A stretch of 64,000 nucleotides of DNA from Bacillus rubiinfantis. GTDB taxonomy: Bacteria; Bacillota; Bacilli; Bacillales; Cytobacillaceae. Both the position numbers and the translations under genes were made by a program. Every line of letters starts with the position of its first letter. Position 1 is the stretch's first letter. Where the stretch lies: positions 56,728 to 120,727 of the forward strand of contig CCFE01000016.1 of assembly GCA_000752035.1 (NCBI GenBank). The letters are read 5' to 3'. Under the pieces are notes generated by a model, which was given only the letters and a program-made list of their open reading frames with translations, made no database searches and was not told the DNA's origin. Positions 53,997-62,542 of this stretch are shown in pieces.

Positions 53997-55289
53997 TTAA
54001 TTCTGTCTCCATGGGCTACGGACGACATTTGTTTGTGTACGGTCTGGGCCAACAGAGAAAGTTGATAACGGGATTCCTGTCAGTTGCGTAATTCGCTCAA
54101 CATAATGGCGTGCGTTGGCAGGAAGTTCATCTAGTGACTTGACGCCGGTAATATCCTCTGTCCAACCAGGCAGCTCCTCATAAATTGGCTCGCACTGAGA
54201 TAATACCTTCAGACTTGCCGGATATTCAGTGATCACTTCATCTTTATAACGATAAGCTGTACAAATTTTTAACGTTTCAATCCCTGTTAACACATCAATG
54301 GAATTCAATGATAGATCGGTTAACCCACTGACACGGCGGGCATGGCGGACCACCACACTGTCAAACCAGCCAATTCGGCGTGGTCTGCCTGTAGTCGTGC
54401 CATATTCACGACCGACTTCACGAATTTGCTGGCCGATTTCATCATGTAATTCAGTCGGGAACGGGCCATCACCAACACGGGAGGTATAAGCTTTACATAC
54501 ACCCACAGCATGAGTGATTTTTGATGGACCAACACCTGAACCGATGGTCACACCTCCGGCAACTGGATTGGATGACGTCACAAACGGATAGGTGCCTTGA
54601 TCAATATCAAGCATAACCCCTTGGGCTCCTTCAAACAGAACGCGGCGACCGTCATCCAAGGCATCGTTTAAGACAACAGACGTATCACAAACATACTGTT
54701 TTATTTGCTGACCATATTCAAAATATTCATCAAGAATATCTTCCTTTTTAAAACCTTCAACCTCATAAATTCGTTCGAATAAACGATTTTTTTCTGCTAG
54801 GTTCCGTTCCAGTTTTTCTTCAAAAATTTCGCGGTCTAATAAATCAGCGATTCTAATTCCCACGCGGGCAGCCTTGTCCATATAAGCTGGGCCAATTCCT
54901 TTTTTTGTTGTGCCAATTTTATTAGCGCCTTTACGAGATTCCTCGACTTCATCCAATTTAAGATGATATGGGAGAATGACATGTGCCCGATTGCTAATTC
55001 TTAAATTATCGGTAGTGATGCCTTTTTCATGTAGGTATGCTAACTCCGCAACCAGTGCCTTCGGATCAACCACCATTCCGTTTCCAATCACACTAATTTT
55101 ATCTTTATAAAAAATCCCAGAAGGTATCAAATGTAATTTGTAGGTAACGCCATTAAACTTAATGGTATGGCCTGCATTATTTCCACCTTGGTACCGTGCA
55201 ATTACTTCTGCATTTTCAGAAAGAAAATCGGTAATTTTTCCTTTTCCTTCGTCTCCCCATTGTGTACCAACAACTACTACTGATGACAT
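53997..55289 (-). CDS. purA: Adenylosuccinate synthetase
   Basis: 430 residues from ATG 55289, 6 bases after GGAGGTG. P-loop GDEGKGK (12-18), NAGHT, and the central GTTKKGIGPAYMDKAARVGIR and TSRVGDGPFPTEL segments. Joins aspartate to IMP with GTP, first step to AMP. Monocistronic with its own terminator; a PurBox pair lies about 85-130 bases upstream. Confidence 0.98.
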   Translation of the reverse strand: MSSVVVVGTQWGDEGKGKITDFLSENAEVIARYQGGNNAGHTIKFNGVTYKLHLIPSGIFYKDKISVIGNGMVVDPKALVAELAYLHEKGITTDNLRISNRAHVILPYHLKLDEVEESRKGANKIGTTKKGIGPAYMDKAARVGIRIADLLDREIFEEKLERNLAEKNRLFERIYEVEGFKKEDILDEYFEYGQQIKQYVCDTSVVLNDALDDGRRVLFEGAQGVMLDIDQGTYPFVTSSNPVAGGVTIGSGVGPSKITHAVGVCKAYTSRVGDGPFPTELHDEIGQQIREVGREYGTTTGRPRRIGWFDSVVVRHARRVSGLTDLSLNSIDVLTGIETLKICTAYRYKDEVITEYPASLKVLSQCEPIYEELPGWTEDITGVKSLDELPANARHYVERITQLTGIPLSTFSVGPDRTQTNVVRSPWRQN

Positions 55290-55372
55290 GAAAGGCACCT
55301 CCGAAATTAACTAGTAAGTAAATATAATTTTTCACTCCCCTAGTTTACCAATATCAGAAAGAAAAATCAATA

Positions 55373-55416
55373 AAACCCGAACATTTTATTTTAAAAATAT
55401 AAATTTGTTCGTATTA
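55373..55416. promoter_or_regulatory. PurR PurBox pair upstream of purA
   Basis: AAACCCGAACATT (55373-55385) matches AWWWCCGAACWWT at 12 of 13 positions. An inverted partner with GTTCG (55404-55416) lies 18 bases further, the usual spacing. The second box is weaker. Confidence 0.6.
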
Positions 55417-55427
55417 ATAGCAACCTA

Positions 55428-55489
55428 GTAAAAAAGCTGCCTTTGATAATCTGTTGAAAAACTCCACAACAGACCACCAAAGACAGCTT
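55428..55489 (-). terminator. Terminator of dnaB
   Basis: AAAGCTGTCTTTG/CAAAGGCAGCTTT imperfect stem with TTTTTT on the minus strand. Confidence 0.8.
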
Positions 55490-55500
55490 TATTTCCATTT

Positions 55501-56865
55501 TTAAGCTCCAGGAGGCGACATCGCATCATCAAAGCGTCTCTCTAAGTTTACAAATTTATTATACTCTTTTACAAATGCCAGTTGCACGGTGCCAACCGGA
55601 CCGTTACGCTGCTTGGCAATGATAATTTCGATGATATTTTTATTCTCCGATTCTTTATCATAATAATCATCACGATACAGGAAGGCGACAATATCTGCGT
55701 CCTGCTCGATACTACCTGATTCACGGATATCTGACATCATCGGCCGTTTATCTTGCCGCTGTTCAACACCCCGAGAAAGCTGCGATAGAGCGATGATTGG
55801 AACTTGCAGTTCACGGGCCAGCTGTTTTAACGCACGAGAAATTTCCGAGACCTCCTGCTGGCGGTTTTCACCCGGCCTGCCGCTTCCTAATATCAGCTGC
55901 AAGTAATCGATGAGGATCATCCCTAAGCCATGCTCCTGCTTTAGACGGCGGCATTTGGCACGAATATCATTCATCCGCACTCCAGGAGTATCATCGATAA
56001 AAATCCCCGCATTAGACAAGCTGCCCATTGCCATAACAAGCTTGCTCCAATCCTCATCTGTCAGTGAACCGGTCCGCAGTCGCTGGGCATCAATATTTCC
56101 CTCGGCACAAAGCATCCGCATAACGAGCTGCTCCGCCCCCATCTCGAGACTAAAGATAGCTACATTTTCACCAGCCTTAATCGCGACATTTTGGGCAATA
56201 TTTAAGGCAAATGCAGTTTTCCCGACAGACGGACGGGCACCAACAATAATCAGATCATTGCGCTGAAAGCCTGCTGTCATTCGGTCAAGCTCCGCAAACC
56301 CAGTCGGAATACCTGTGATATCACCTACACGGGCATGCATCATTTCAATATTGTCATACGTCCGCACAAGGACATCCTTAATATTGTGAAAGGCACCGGC
56401 ATTCTTTCTTTGTGCCACTTCGAGAATGCTTTTCTCCGCTTCACTTAGTACGGTTTCAACCTCGTCCTCACGGGTATACCCATCGCTGGCAATGTTCGTT
56501 GCCGTTCGAATCAATCTTCTTAATAAAGACTTTTCTTCTACAATTCTAGCATAATACTCTATATTTGCAGCTGTCGGGACAGAGCCTGCCAACTCACTTA
56601 AATAACCGACACCGCCAACGTCCTCTATTAATTTTGCCGCTGATAATTCTTCCGTTACAGTTACAAGATCAACCGCTTTTCCTTCATCACTCAATTTTAA
56701 CATCACGTTAAAAATCTTTTGGTGAGCGGCACGATAGAAGTCTTCCGGAATGAGAATTTCAGAAGCTGTTGTTAACGAAGACGGCTCTAGAAAAATCGCC
56801 CCTAAAACCGCTTGCTCTGCCTCAATATTTTGTGGAGGCATGCGGTCGGCAAATAAATCACTCAT
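55501..56865 (-). CDS. dnaB: Replicative DNA helicase
   Basis: 454 residues (named dnaC in B. subtilis). N-terminal DnaB domain about 10-112, RecA-like C-terminal domain with Walker A GARPSVGKT (209-217), Walker B ILIDYLQLI and the IALSQLSRGVEQRQDKRPMMSDIRESGSIEQDAD helicase motif. Unwinds DNA at the fork. No intein. Downstream of rplI on the same strand. Confidence 0.98.
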   Translation of the reverse strand: MSDLFADRMPPQNIEAEQAVLGAIFLEPSSLTTASEILIPEDFYRAAHQKIFNVMLKLSDEGKAVDLVTVTEELSAAKLIEDVGGVGYLSELAGSVPTAANIEYYARIVEEKSLLRRLIRTATNIASDGYTREDEVETVLSEAEKSILEVAQRKNAGAFHNIKDVLVRTYDNIEMMHARVGDITGIPTGFAELDRMTAGFQRNDLIIVGARPSVGKTAFALNIAQNVAIKAGENVAIFSLEMGAEQLVMRMLCAEGNIDAQRLRTGSLTDEDWSKLVMAMGSLSNAGIFIDDTPGVRMNDIRAKCRRLKQEHGLGMILIDYLQLILGSGRPGENRQQEVSEISRALKQLARELQVPIIALSQLSRGVEQRQDKRPMMSDIRESGSIEQDADIVAFLYRDDYYDKESENKNIIEIIIAKQRNGPVGTVQLAFVKEYNKFVNLERRFDDAMSPPGA

Positions 56866-57052
56866 AAAAGCAAAACCTCCTTATCGAAGGATACATACTC
56901 CAAAAGAAAAAGTGACCAGTTATAACCGATCACATTTCATTACATTCTGTTACTATTCTATCATATTGCCTTTCAGTTTCGAAACTGGGAAATATTATTC
57001 CCTTTTTCCAACAAGGAAACCTCAGCTATACCGAAGTCTCCAACTTAAATAA

Positions 57053-57499
57053 TTATATCTCTTTAACGTGAACCTTTAATGTTGCCGTTACTTCATGATG
57101 CAATTTTACAGGAACCTTTGTCTGACCAAGAGATCGAATCGCATCCGCTAATTCCATCTTGCGTTTATCAATTTTAATACCATGCTTTTTCTGCAATTCT
57201 TCAGCAATTTGTTTCGATGTAATGGAACCAAATATTCTGCCGCCTTCGCCTGCTTTAGCAGTTAATTCCACTGTAATTTGATCCAATTTTTCCTTCAGCT
57301 TTTTCGCTTCTGCCAATTCCTCAGCGGCCTGCTTTTCCTCCCGCTTATTTTGTGCATCTAATGTGCTCATATTGGCGCGGGTTGCTTCTACGGCTAAACC
57401 TTGCTTTAAGAGAAAGTTTTGGGCATAGCCATCAGCGACATTTTTGATTTCCCCCTTTTTCCCTTTTCCCTTAACATCCTTTAAAAAAATAACCTTCAT
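57053..57499 (-). CDS. rplI: 50S ribosomal protein L9
   Basis: 148 residues: MKVIFLKDVKGKGKKGEIKNVADGYAQNFLL start with conserved glycines, a long central helix (about 40-75), and the C-terminal GRIFGSITSKQIAEELQ domain. The start overlaps the gdpP stop. Confidence 0.98.
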   Translation of the reverse strand: MKVIFLKDVKGKGKKGEIKNVADGYAQNFLLKQGLAVEATRANMSTLDAQNKREEKQAAEELAEAKKLKEKLDQITVELTAKAGEGGRIFGSITSKQIAEELQKKHGIKIDKRKMELADAIRSLGQTKVPVKLHHEVTATLKVHVKEI

Positions 57500-59469
57500 T
57501 CTTTTTTACTCCCTTCAAAGTATTCATCAATGGCCTGCTTTAATTTTGCTTCTGTTTCCGCAATCGTTAAGCCTGTCAGCTGGGTAGCGGCATTTGTCAA
57601 ATGACCTCCGCCCTTCAAACTTTCCATAATGATTTGGACATTGATATTTCCTAACGAACGGGCACTGATGCCAATTACCTCTTCATTTCGTTTTGCTATC
57701 ACAAAGGAGGCAGCCACCCCATCCATGGTTAATAATGTATCAGCAGTCTGAGCAATAATGACTTGATCATTCATTTCTTGTTCACTACCCTTGGCAATGG
57801 CAATTCCATTGCGGTAAAAATAGACAGAATCAATTAGTTTCGACCGCTGTTTATATGTATCAATGCTCTCCTTCAAAAACTTCTGTACCAAGACTGTGTC
57901 GGCTCCATGAGCTCTAAGATAAGAAGCGGCATCAAAGGTCCTTGAGCCAGTTCTGAGTGTAAAGCTCTTCGTATCAACAATAATGCCTGCCAGCAAGGCC
58001 GTTGCCTCGATTACTTCAATTTTTGCCCGTTTTGGCTGATACTCAAGGAACTCAGTCACCAGTTCAGAAGTGGACGATGCATACGGTTCCATATAAACAA
58101 GCAGCGGATTTGCAATAAAATCTTCACTGCGCCGATGGTGGTCAATGACGACAACATGGTCAATCCGTTGCAGCAACCGCTCTTCCATCACTAGCGATGG
58201 CTTATGCGTATCAACAACAACCAAAAGAGTTTTGTCGGTAGCCATTTCTAATGCTTCCTCTGGGCTGATAAAACGTGTATATAATTGTTCCTGACTGCGA
58301 ATTTCCTCCATTAAACGTTTTACAGCGTTATCAACTTCAAGCATATTGATGACCATATAGGCAGCCTTTTCATTCATCTGTGCAACCTTATAGATACCAA
58401 TACTGGCGCCGATAGAGTCCATATCTGGATTTTTATGCCCCATAATGATGACTTTATCACTCGCGGTAATTAAATCCTTTAGAGCATGAGAAATGACCCG
58501 CGCTCTTACCCTTGTGCGTTTTTCAATTGGATTGGTCTTCCCGCCATAGAATTTCACCTTTCCATTCGGCAGTTTAATGGCTACTTGGTCTCCACCTCTG
58601 CCTAATGCTAAGTCAAGGCTTGATTGGGCTAGAACCCCCAACTCAGGTAGAGAAGACACCCCTGTACCAACCCCAATACTTAACGTAAAGGAAACATTAT
58701 GCTGTGAGGTCATTTCCCTCACCTCATCAAGTATGGTGAATTTTCCCTTTTCAAGGAAACGGAGAATTTCCTCGTTAAACACAGCAATAAATCGTTCAGA
58801 TGAAACCCGTTTAAGAAAAATTCCATTATCATGGGCCCACTTATTCAAAATTGAAGTAACTAAATTATTAAAGCTGCTGCGCCTTTGGTCATCCATACCT
58901 TGCGTCAAGTCATCATAATTATCCAGGAAAATAATCGCAATTACTGTACGCTCATTCTGGTATAATGTCTCAATTTCCATTTGTTCTGTCACATCAAAAA
59001 AGTAAAGAAGCTTCTCTTCAGGCTTATGAATGACCCGGAATTTGTGCTCATGAAGCGTAATAATTTCGGTCTCCACTTCCTGTTTAATTAACGGAATTAA
59101 TTGATCCGCGATATCATAAAGCGACCGGCCGACTAGAGTGTCTTCATCAAAGCTAGAAGCAAGATATGAATTAGTCCACTCAATATAGAAATCATCATTG
59201 ATCAGCATAATACCAATCGGCATCTCTAGCAAAGCTTCTTCGCCAACCTTTTTAACGCGGTAGGATAGAGTGGAAATGTATTCTTCAACTTCCTTCCGTT
59301 GGTATTGATCAACGACAAACATATAATATATCGGAATAAACATTAATATAAAACCTGCAAGACTCAAAATCCAATTATACAGCAATAGAATAATGAGCAG
59401 TACAAGGGTAACTCCTATTAGACCGTAGAAAGGGTATCGAATCGACCTCTTTTCTAAAAATGACGGCAA
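57496..59469 (-). CDS. gdpP: Cyclic-di-AMP phosphodiesterase
   Basis: 657 residues. Two membrane helices (about 12-50), a heme-type PAS domain (about 80-150), a degenerate GGDEF domain (about 170-305), and DHH-DHHA1 catalytic parts with HKNPDMDSIGAS near 345 and VVIDHHRRSED near 420, ending in a GGGHLTNAA substrate motif. Hydrolyses c-di-AMP. Overlaps rplI by 4 bases; 25 bases after yybS. Confidence 0.97.
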   Translation of the reverse strand: MPSFLEKRSIRYPFYGLIGVTLVLLIILLLYNWILSLAGFILMFIPIYYMFVVDQYQRKEVEEYISTLSYRVKKVGEEALLEMPIGIMLINDDFYIEWTNSYLASSFDEDTLVGRSLYDIADQLIPLIKQEVETEIITLHEHKFRVIHKPEEKLLYFFDVTEQMEIETLYQNERTVIAIIFLDNYDDLTQGMDDQRRSSFNNLVTSILNKWAHDNGIFLKRVSSERFIAVFNEEILRFLEKGKFTILDEVREMTSQHNVSFTLSIGVGTGVSSLPELGVLAQSSLDLALGRGGDQVAIKLPNGKVKFYGGKTNPIEKRTRVRARVISHALKDLITASDKVIIMGHKNPDMDSIGASIGIYKVAQMNEKAAYMVINMLEVDNAVKRLMEEIRSQEQLYTRFISPEEALEMATDKTLLVVVDTHKPSLVMEERLLQRIDHVVVIDHHRRSEDFIANPLLVYMEPYASSTSELVTEFLEYQPKRAKIEVIEATALLAGIIVDTKSFTLRTGSRTFDAASYLRAHGADTVLVQKFLKESIDTYKQRSKLIDSVYFYRNGIAIAKGSEQEMNDQVIIAQTADTLLTMDGVAASFVIAKRNEEVIGISARSLGNINVQIIMESLKGGGHLTNAATQLTGLTIAETEAKLKQAIDEYFEGSKKE

Positions 59470-59494
59470 AGTTTTCAGCTCCTACTCGAAAGTC

Positions 59495-60439
59495 TTACTC
59501 TTTTTTTTCAAACCGCTTTCGAAAATCAAATCCTAAGTCAGTGATCCCTACTATCATTATTATATAATGAACCGCAGGAATCATGAAAGCGAGAATTGCC
59601 ACACCAACCCCCAGTCCCTTCGCCACTGATCGCTGATAAAAAATATAAAAGATACATGCGAGCCCCTGTATAACCATGAATAATTCCAATATGTAAATTG
59701 CATTAATGATCACAGTATATAAATACGTTCCTTCGGCTGGATGGCCGAGGATATTAATTGCCAACGCTATCAGATAATACCACAAAAGACTTTTCGGCAA
59801 AGATAAATTGCGGAAATGGCCCCACGGTTGAACGTTGATTCCAAACCTTTTAATGATTGGAAAACAAATCCATTGGATAACAAACACAGAAACAATCGAA
59901 GCAATAATTAACAGACTCGGAGCCAGCGTCTTTAACATTTTAATCATCGCAGCATTTTGTTTGTTTAACTGCTCAATTTGCTCTGTCTGACCCATTGACT
60001 GCAGCAAATCCTGTGTCATTTTGTTTGATTCCTGCAAGACTCGAGTCAGTTCATGGATTATATCAAAATTAAAAATAGCTGCACTGACAACATACATAAT
60101 CACCAAGCCAATCACAAACATGACGGAACTAGAGACTAAAATCATCGACCGGCTGATATTTTTCTGCAGTAAATATCCAATTACGGAGCCAATTAAGCCA
60201 TAAATAAACATAAATCCTAACCCCATAAAGGATCCGGCAATAAAGGAAAGGAACGCTCCCGCAACAGAAAAAGCAATAATATTCCTCAGATTATTCTTTG
60301 CCGCAAACATCATAAATGGAAGTGGCAAGACAAAATTTAATATGGTACCGATTATTGGTATATAAATGGTAAGTAATAATATTGCAGTAAAGGCAGCTAA
60401 AAGAATAGCACCTTCTGTTAGTTTGCCAACATTTTTCAC
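59495..60439 (-). CDS. yybS: YybS family membrane protein (DUF2232)
   Basis: 314 residues from the GTG at 60439 after TAGGGGTGAAGAA. About eight membrane helices; the K-L-T-E-G-A start is typical of the family. Function unclear; it is part of the yybS-gdpP-rplI-dnaB run conserved in bacilli. Confidence 0.9.
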   Translation of the reverse strand: MKNVGKLTEGAILLAAFTAILLLTIYIPIIGTILNFVLPLPFMMFAAKNNLRNIIAFSVAGAFLSFIAGSFMGLGFMFIYGLIGSVIGYLLQKNISRSMILVSSSVMFVIGLVIMYVVSAAIFNFDIIHELTRVLQESNKMTQDLLQSMGQTEQIEQLNKQNAAMIKMLKTLAPSLLIIASIVSVFVIQWICFPIIKRFGINVQPWGHFRNLSLPKSLLWYYLIALAINILGHPAEGTYLYTVIINAIYILELFMVIQGLACIFYIFYQRSVAKGLGVGVAILAFMIPAVHYIIMIVGITDLGFDFRKRFEKKE

Positions 60440-60620
60440 TTCTTCACCCCTAAACTTACTGGAAAGCCTATTCTTAATTGTAGCTACATATATTGCTCGA
60501 TTCAACCAGTCGATATCACGTATTTATGAATTTTCTTTATTGATTGACGATATAACTACTAATCATAATTAAATATAACATTGTATAATGATAATAGGTA
60601 GAATGGAAAGGAAGAACAGA

Positions 60621-61412
60621 ATGAGGAAACAGTCCCTATTATTTTTGCTTTTATTACTGATCATTTCAGGATGCTCAACAACTGACTCTCCACAAACACA
60701 TAAATCAGATGAAGAAATGGTTGAATTAACAATCTCGGCTGCTGCCAGTTTACAGGACGCTTTATCAGATATTAAGGCTGCCTTTGAGAAGGACTACCCT
60801 CATGTGAGCATCAACTATAACTTTGGCGGGTCTGGAGCATTGCAGCAGCAAATTGCTCATGGAGCCCCTGTTGACCTGTTTATTTCAGCATCAAAGGAAA
60901 ATTTTAATCAATTGATTCAAGACGGGATTATAAAAAGGACCCAATCTGTTGATTTAGTAGGTAATGAACTTGTATTAATTATCCCAAAAGATTCATCTGT
61001 AAGAATCAGTAAATTCGCCGAACTGCCCAAAGCAGATAAAATTTCCATTGGGATACCTGAGTCTGTACCAGTGGGGCAATATGCGATCGAGACCTTTAAG
61101 CAATTACATATCTGGCCAGATATTAAAGGAAAAGTAATTTATGCAAAGGATGTTCGTCAGGTTCTTACATATGTAGAAACACAAAATGTTGACGCGGGAA
61201 TTGTGTATACAACAGATGCGATGGTATCAAGAAAAGTGAAGATTGCAGCAACTGCCAAGGAAAGAACTCATACACCCATTATCTATCCAGCAGGGATAAT
61301 TAAGAATAACTCTCACCCGAAAGAGGCCCTTGAATTTTTCGAATTTTTAAATACCGATGCGTCTATGAAAATCTTTGAAAAATATGGGTTTAAGAGGCTG
61401 CCATCATTATGA
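60621..61412 (+). CDS. modA: Molybdate ABC transporter substrate-binding protein
   Basis: 263 residues from ATG 60621 after GGAAAGGAAG; the longer frame from 60588 is not supported. Lipobox L-I-I-S-G-C near 14-19. ISAAASLQDALSDI, the NYNFGGSGALQQQI region and IGIPESVPVGQYAIE are ModA signatures that carry the oxyanion-binding residues. Overlaps modB by 4 bases. Confidence 0.93.
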   Translation: MRKQSLLFLLLLLIISGCSTTDSPQTHKSDEEMVELTISAAASLQDALSDIKAAFEKDYPHVSINYNFGGSGALQQQIAHGAPVDLFISASKENFNQLIQDGIIKRTQSVDLVGNELVLIIPKDSSVRISKFAELPKADKISIGIPESVPVGQYAIETFKQLHIWPDIKGKVIYAKDVRQVLTYVETQNVDAGIVYTTDAMVSRKVKIAATAKERTHTPIIYPAGIIKNNSHPKEALEFFEFLNTDASMKIFEKYGFKRLPSL

Positions 61413-62065
61413 CAACAAACTTTTGGTCACCAATTCAATTATCTTTAGAAATTGCCGTTATTTCTGGTGCGTTTGTGATTTTATTAGGAATTGTTTGCGC
61501 GAAATTAATGGCACATCGAAAGTTTAAGGGAAAAGTCCTCATTGAAACGTTCTTTTTACTGCCTTTAGTATTGCCGCCTACTGTTGTTGGCTTTTTATTA
61601 ATTGTCATTTTTGGAAGAAACAGTCCCGTTGGACAGGCATTGGAATGGGTGTTTCAGCAACCGCTGATGTTTAGCAAATGGGCAGCCGTCATTGCTGCTA
61701 CGGTTGTTGCCTTCCCGCTTATGTATCAATCTGCAAAAGCGGGGTTTGAAACTATTGATGGGGTCGTTGAGGATGCCGCTCGTGTGGATGGAGCGAGTGA
61801 ATGGAGGGTTTTCCTTTCCATATCTATCCCACTTGCCCTGAAAACGATAATCTCTGGTGCAATTCTAAGTTTTGCGAGAGCCTTGGGGGAGTTTGGTGCC
61901 ACCCTGATGTTCGCCGGCAATATCCCTGGAAAAACACAAACGATTCCCACAGCAATTTTTGTTGCTATGGATTCCGGAGACATGCAGCTTGCCTGGCTTT
62001 GGGTTGCCAGCATCATGGCTATTTCTGCAATGATGCTGCTATGCGTCAACTTAATAAAATCCTAA
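61409..62065 (+). CDS. modB: Molybdate ABC transporter permease
   Basis: 218 residues with five or six membrane helices. The cytoplasmic EAA loop is clear as EDAARVDGASEWRVFLSISIPLALKTIISG (about 120-149), and ARALGEFGATLMFAGNIPGKTQTIP follows. Translationally coupled to modA. The ATPase gene modC is not next to it, so an ATPase from elsewhere must serve. Confidence 0.93.
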   Translation: MTTNFWSPIQLSLEIAVISGAFVILLGIVCAKLMAHRKFKGKVLIETFFLLPLVLPPTVVGFLLIVIFGRNSPVGQALEWVFQQPLMFSKWAAVIAATVVAFPLMYQSAKAGFETIDGVVEDAARVDGASEWRVFLSISIPLALKTIISGAILSFARALGEFGATLMFAGNIPGKTQTIPTAIFVAMDSGDMQLAWLWVASIMAISAMMLLCVNLIKS

Positions 62066-62071
62066 TATACA

Positions 62072-62097
62072 AAAAGACACCCAAATGGGTGCCTTTT
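62072..62097. terminator. Bidirectional terminator between modB and the rpsR fragment
   Basis: AAAAAGACACCC/GGGTGCCTTTT stem with A and T flanks usable from both sides. Confidence 0.8.
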
Positions 62098-62102
62098 GTA
62101 TA

Positions 62103-62171
62103 TTATTCACCAGCCACAAATGGTAATAATGCCATTTGACGAGCGCGTTTGATAGCAACAGTTAATTTACT
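62103..62171 (-). pseudogene. rpsR: 3'-terminal fragment of rpsR (ribosomal protein S18)
   Basis: Minus-strand frame encodes K-L-T-V-A-I-K-R-A-R-Q-M-A-L-L-P-F-V-A-G-E then TAA, the C-terminal end of S18 (usual length about 78). Homology stops at about 62168, with an in-frame stop just upstream, so about 55 N-terminal residues are missing. S18 is essential, so an intact copy must exist elsewhere, probably to the right. Best read as an island att site. Confidence 0.85.
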
Positions 62172-62490
62172 TTACTCTTATTATAATAGAGATAATGATT
62201 AAAGGCTACACTTTCTGGTTAGATACTAAGTGGAAAATAATAAATCATCAAAAACAAAAAGTGTTAACTAACTAACATTACTTTTTATTCCAATATTACC
62301 AGAATTCACTGAATAGACTTGATGACATAATGATTCAATGTCAATATTATTATGTGATGTTAACAGAATCGTTGCACCTCGTACGTTTTCCTCCCGGGTC
62401 TTTGACAGTTACATAAATATCAAAATTGGGAAAAGCCTTGATAACAGGGCTTTTTTTAATGGAAAAACGTCAATTTTTTTCTCTTTTCTA
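62172..62490. other. Non-coding region between the rpsR fragment and the IS element
   Basis: About 320 bases without a supported gene. Contains a terminator-like hairpin AAGCC...GGGCTT plus a T run at 62433-62457, which may end a gene that is no longer here. Confidence 0.4.
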
Positions 62491-62519
62491 TTGAGTAATT
62501 TTGAGTAATGTGATATAAT
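62491..62519 (+). promoter_or_regulatory. Promoter of the transposase gene
   Basis: TTGAGT at 62491-62496, 17-base spacer, TATAAT at 62514-62519; 24 bases before the ATG, with GGGGGTG as ribosome site. Confidence 0.6.
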
Positions 62520-62542
62520 ATAGCTATCTGGGGGTGCTGGTT

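Noticed and set aside
60540..60620. Molybdenum-cofactor riboswitch before modA
   Set aside because: The leader is only about 80 bases with no complex fold visible.
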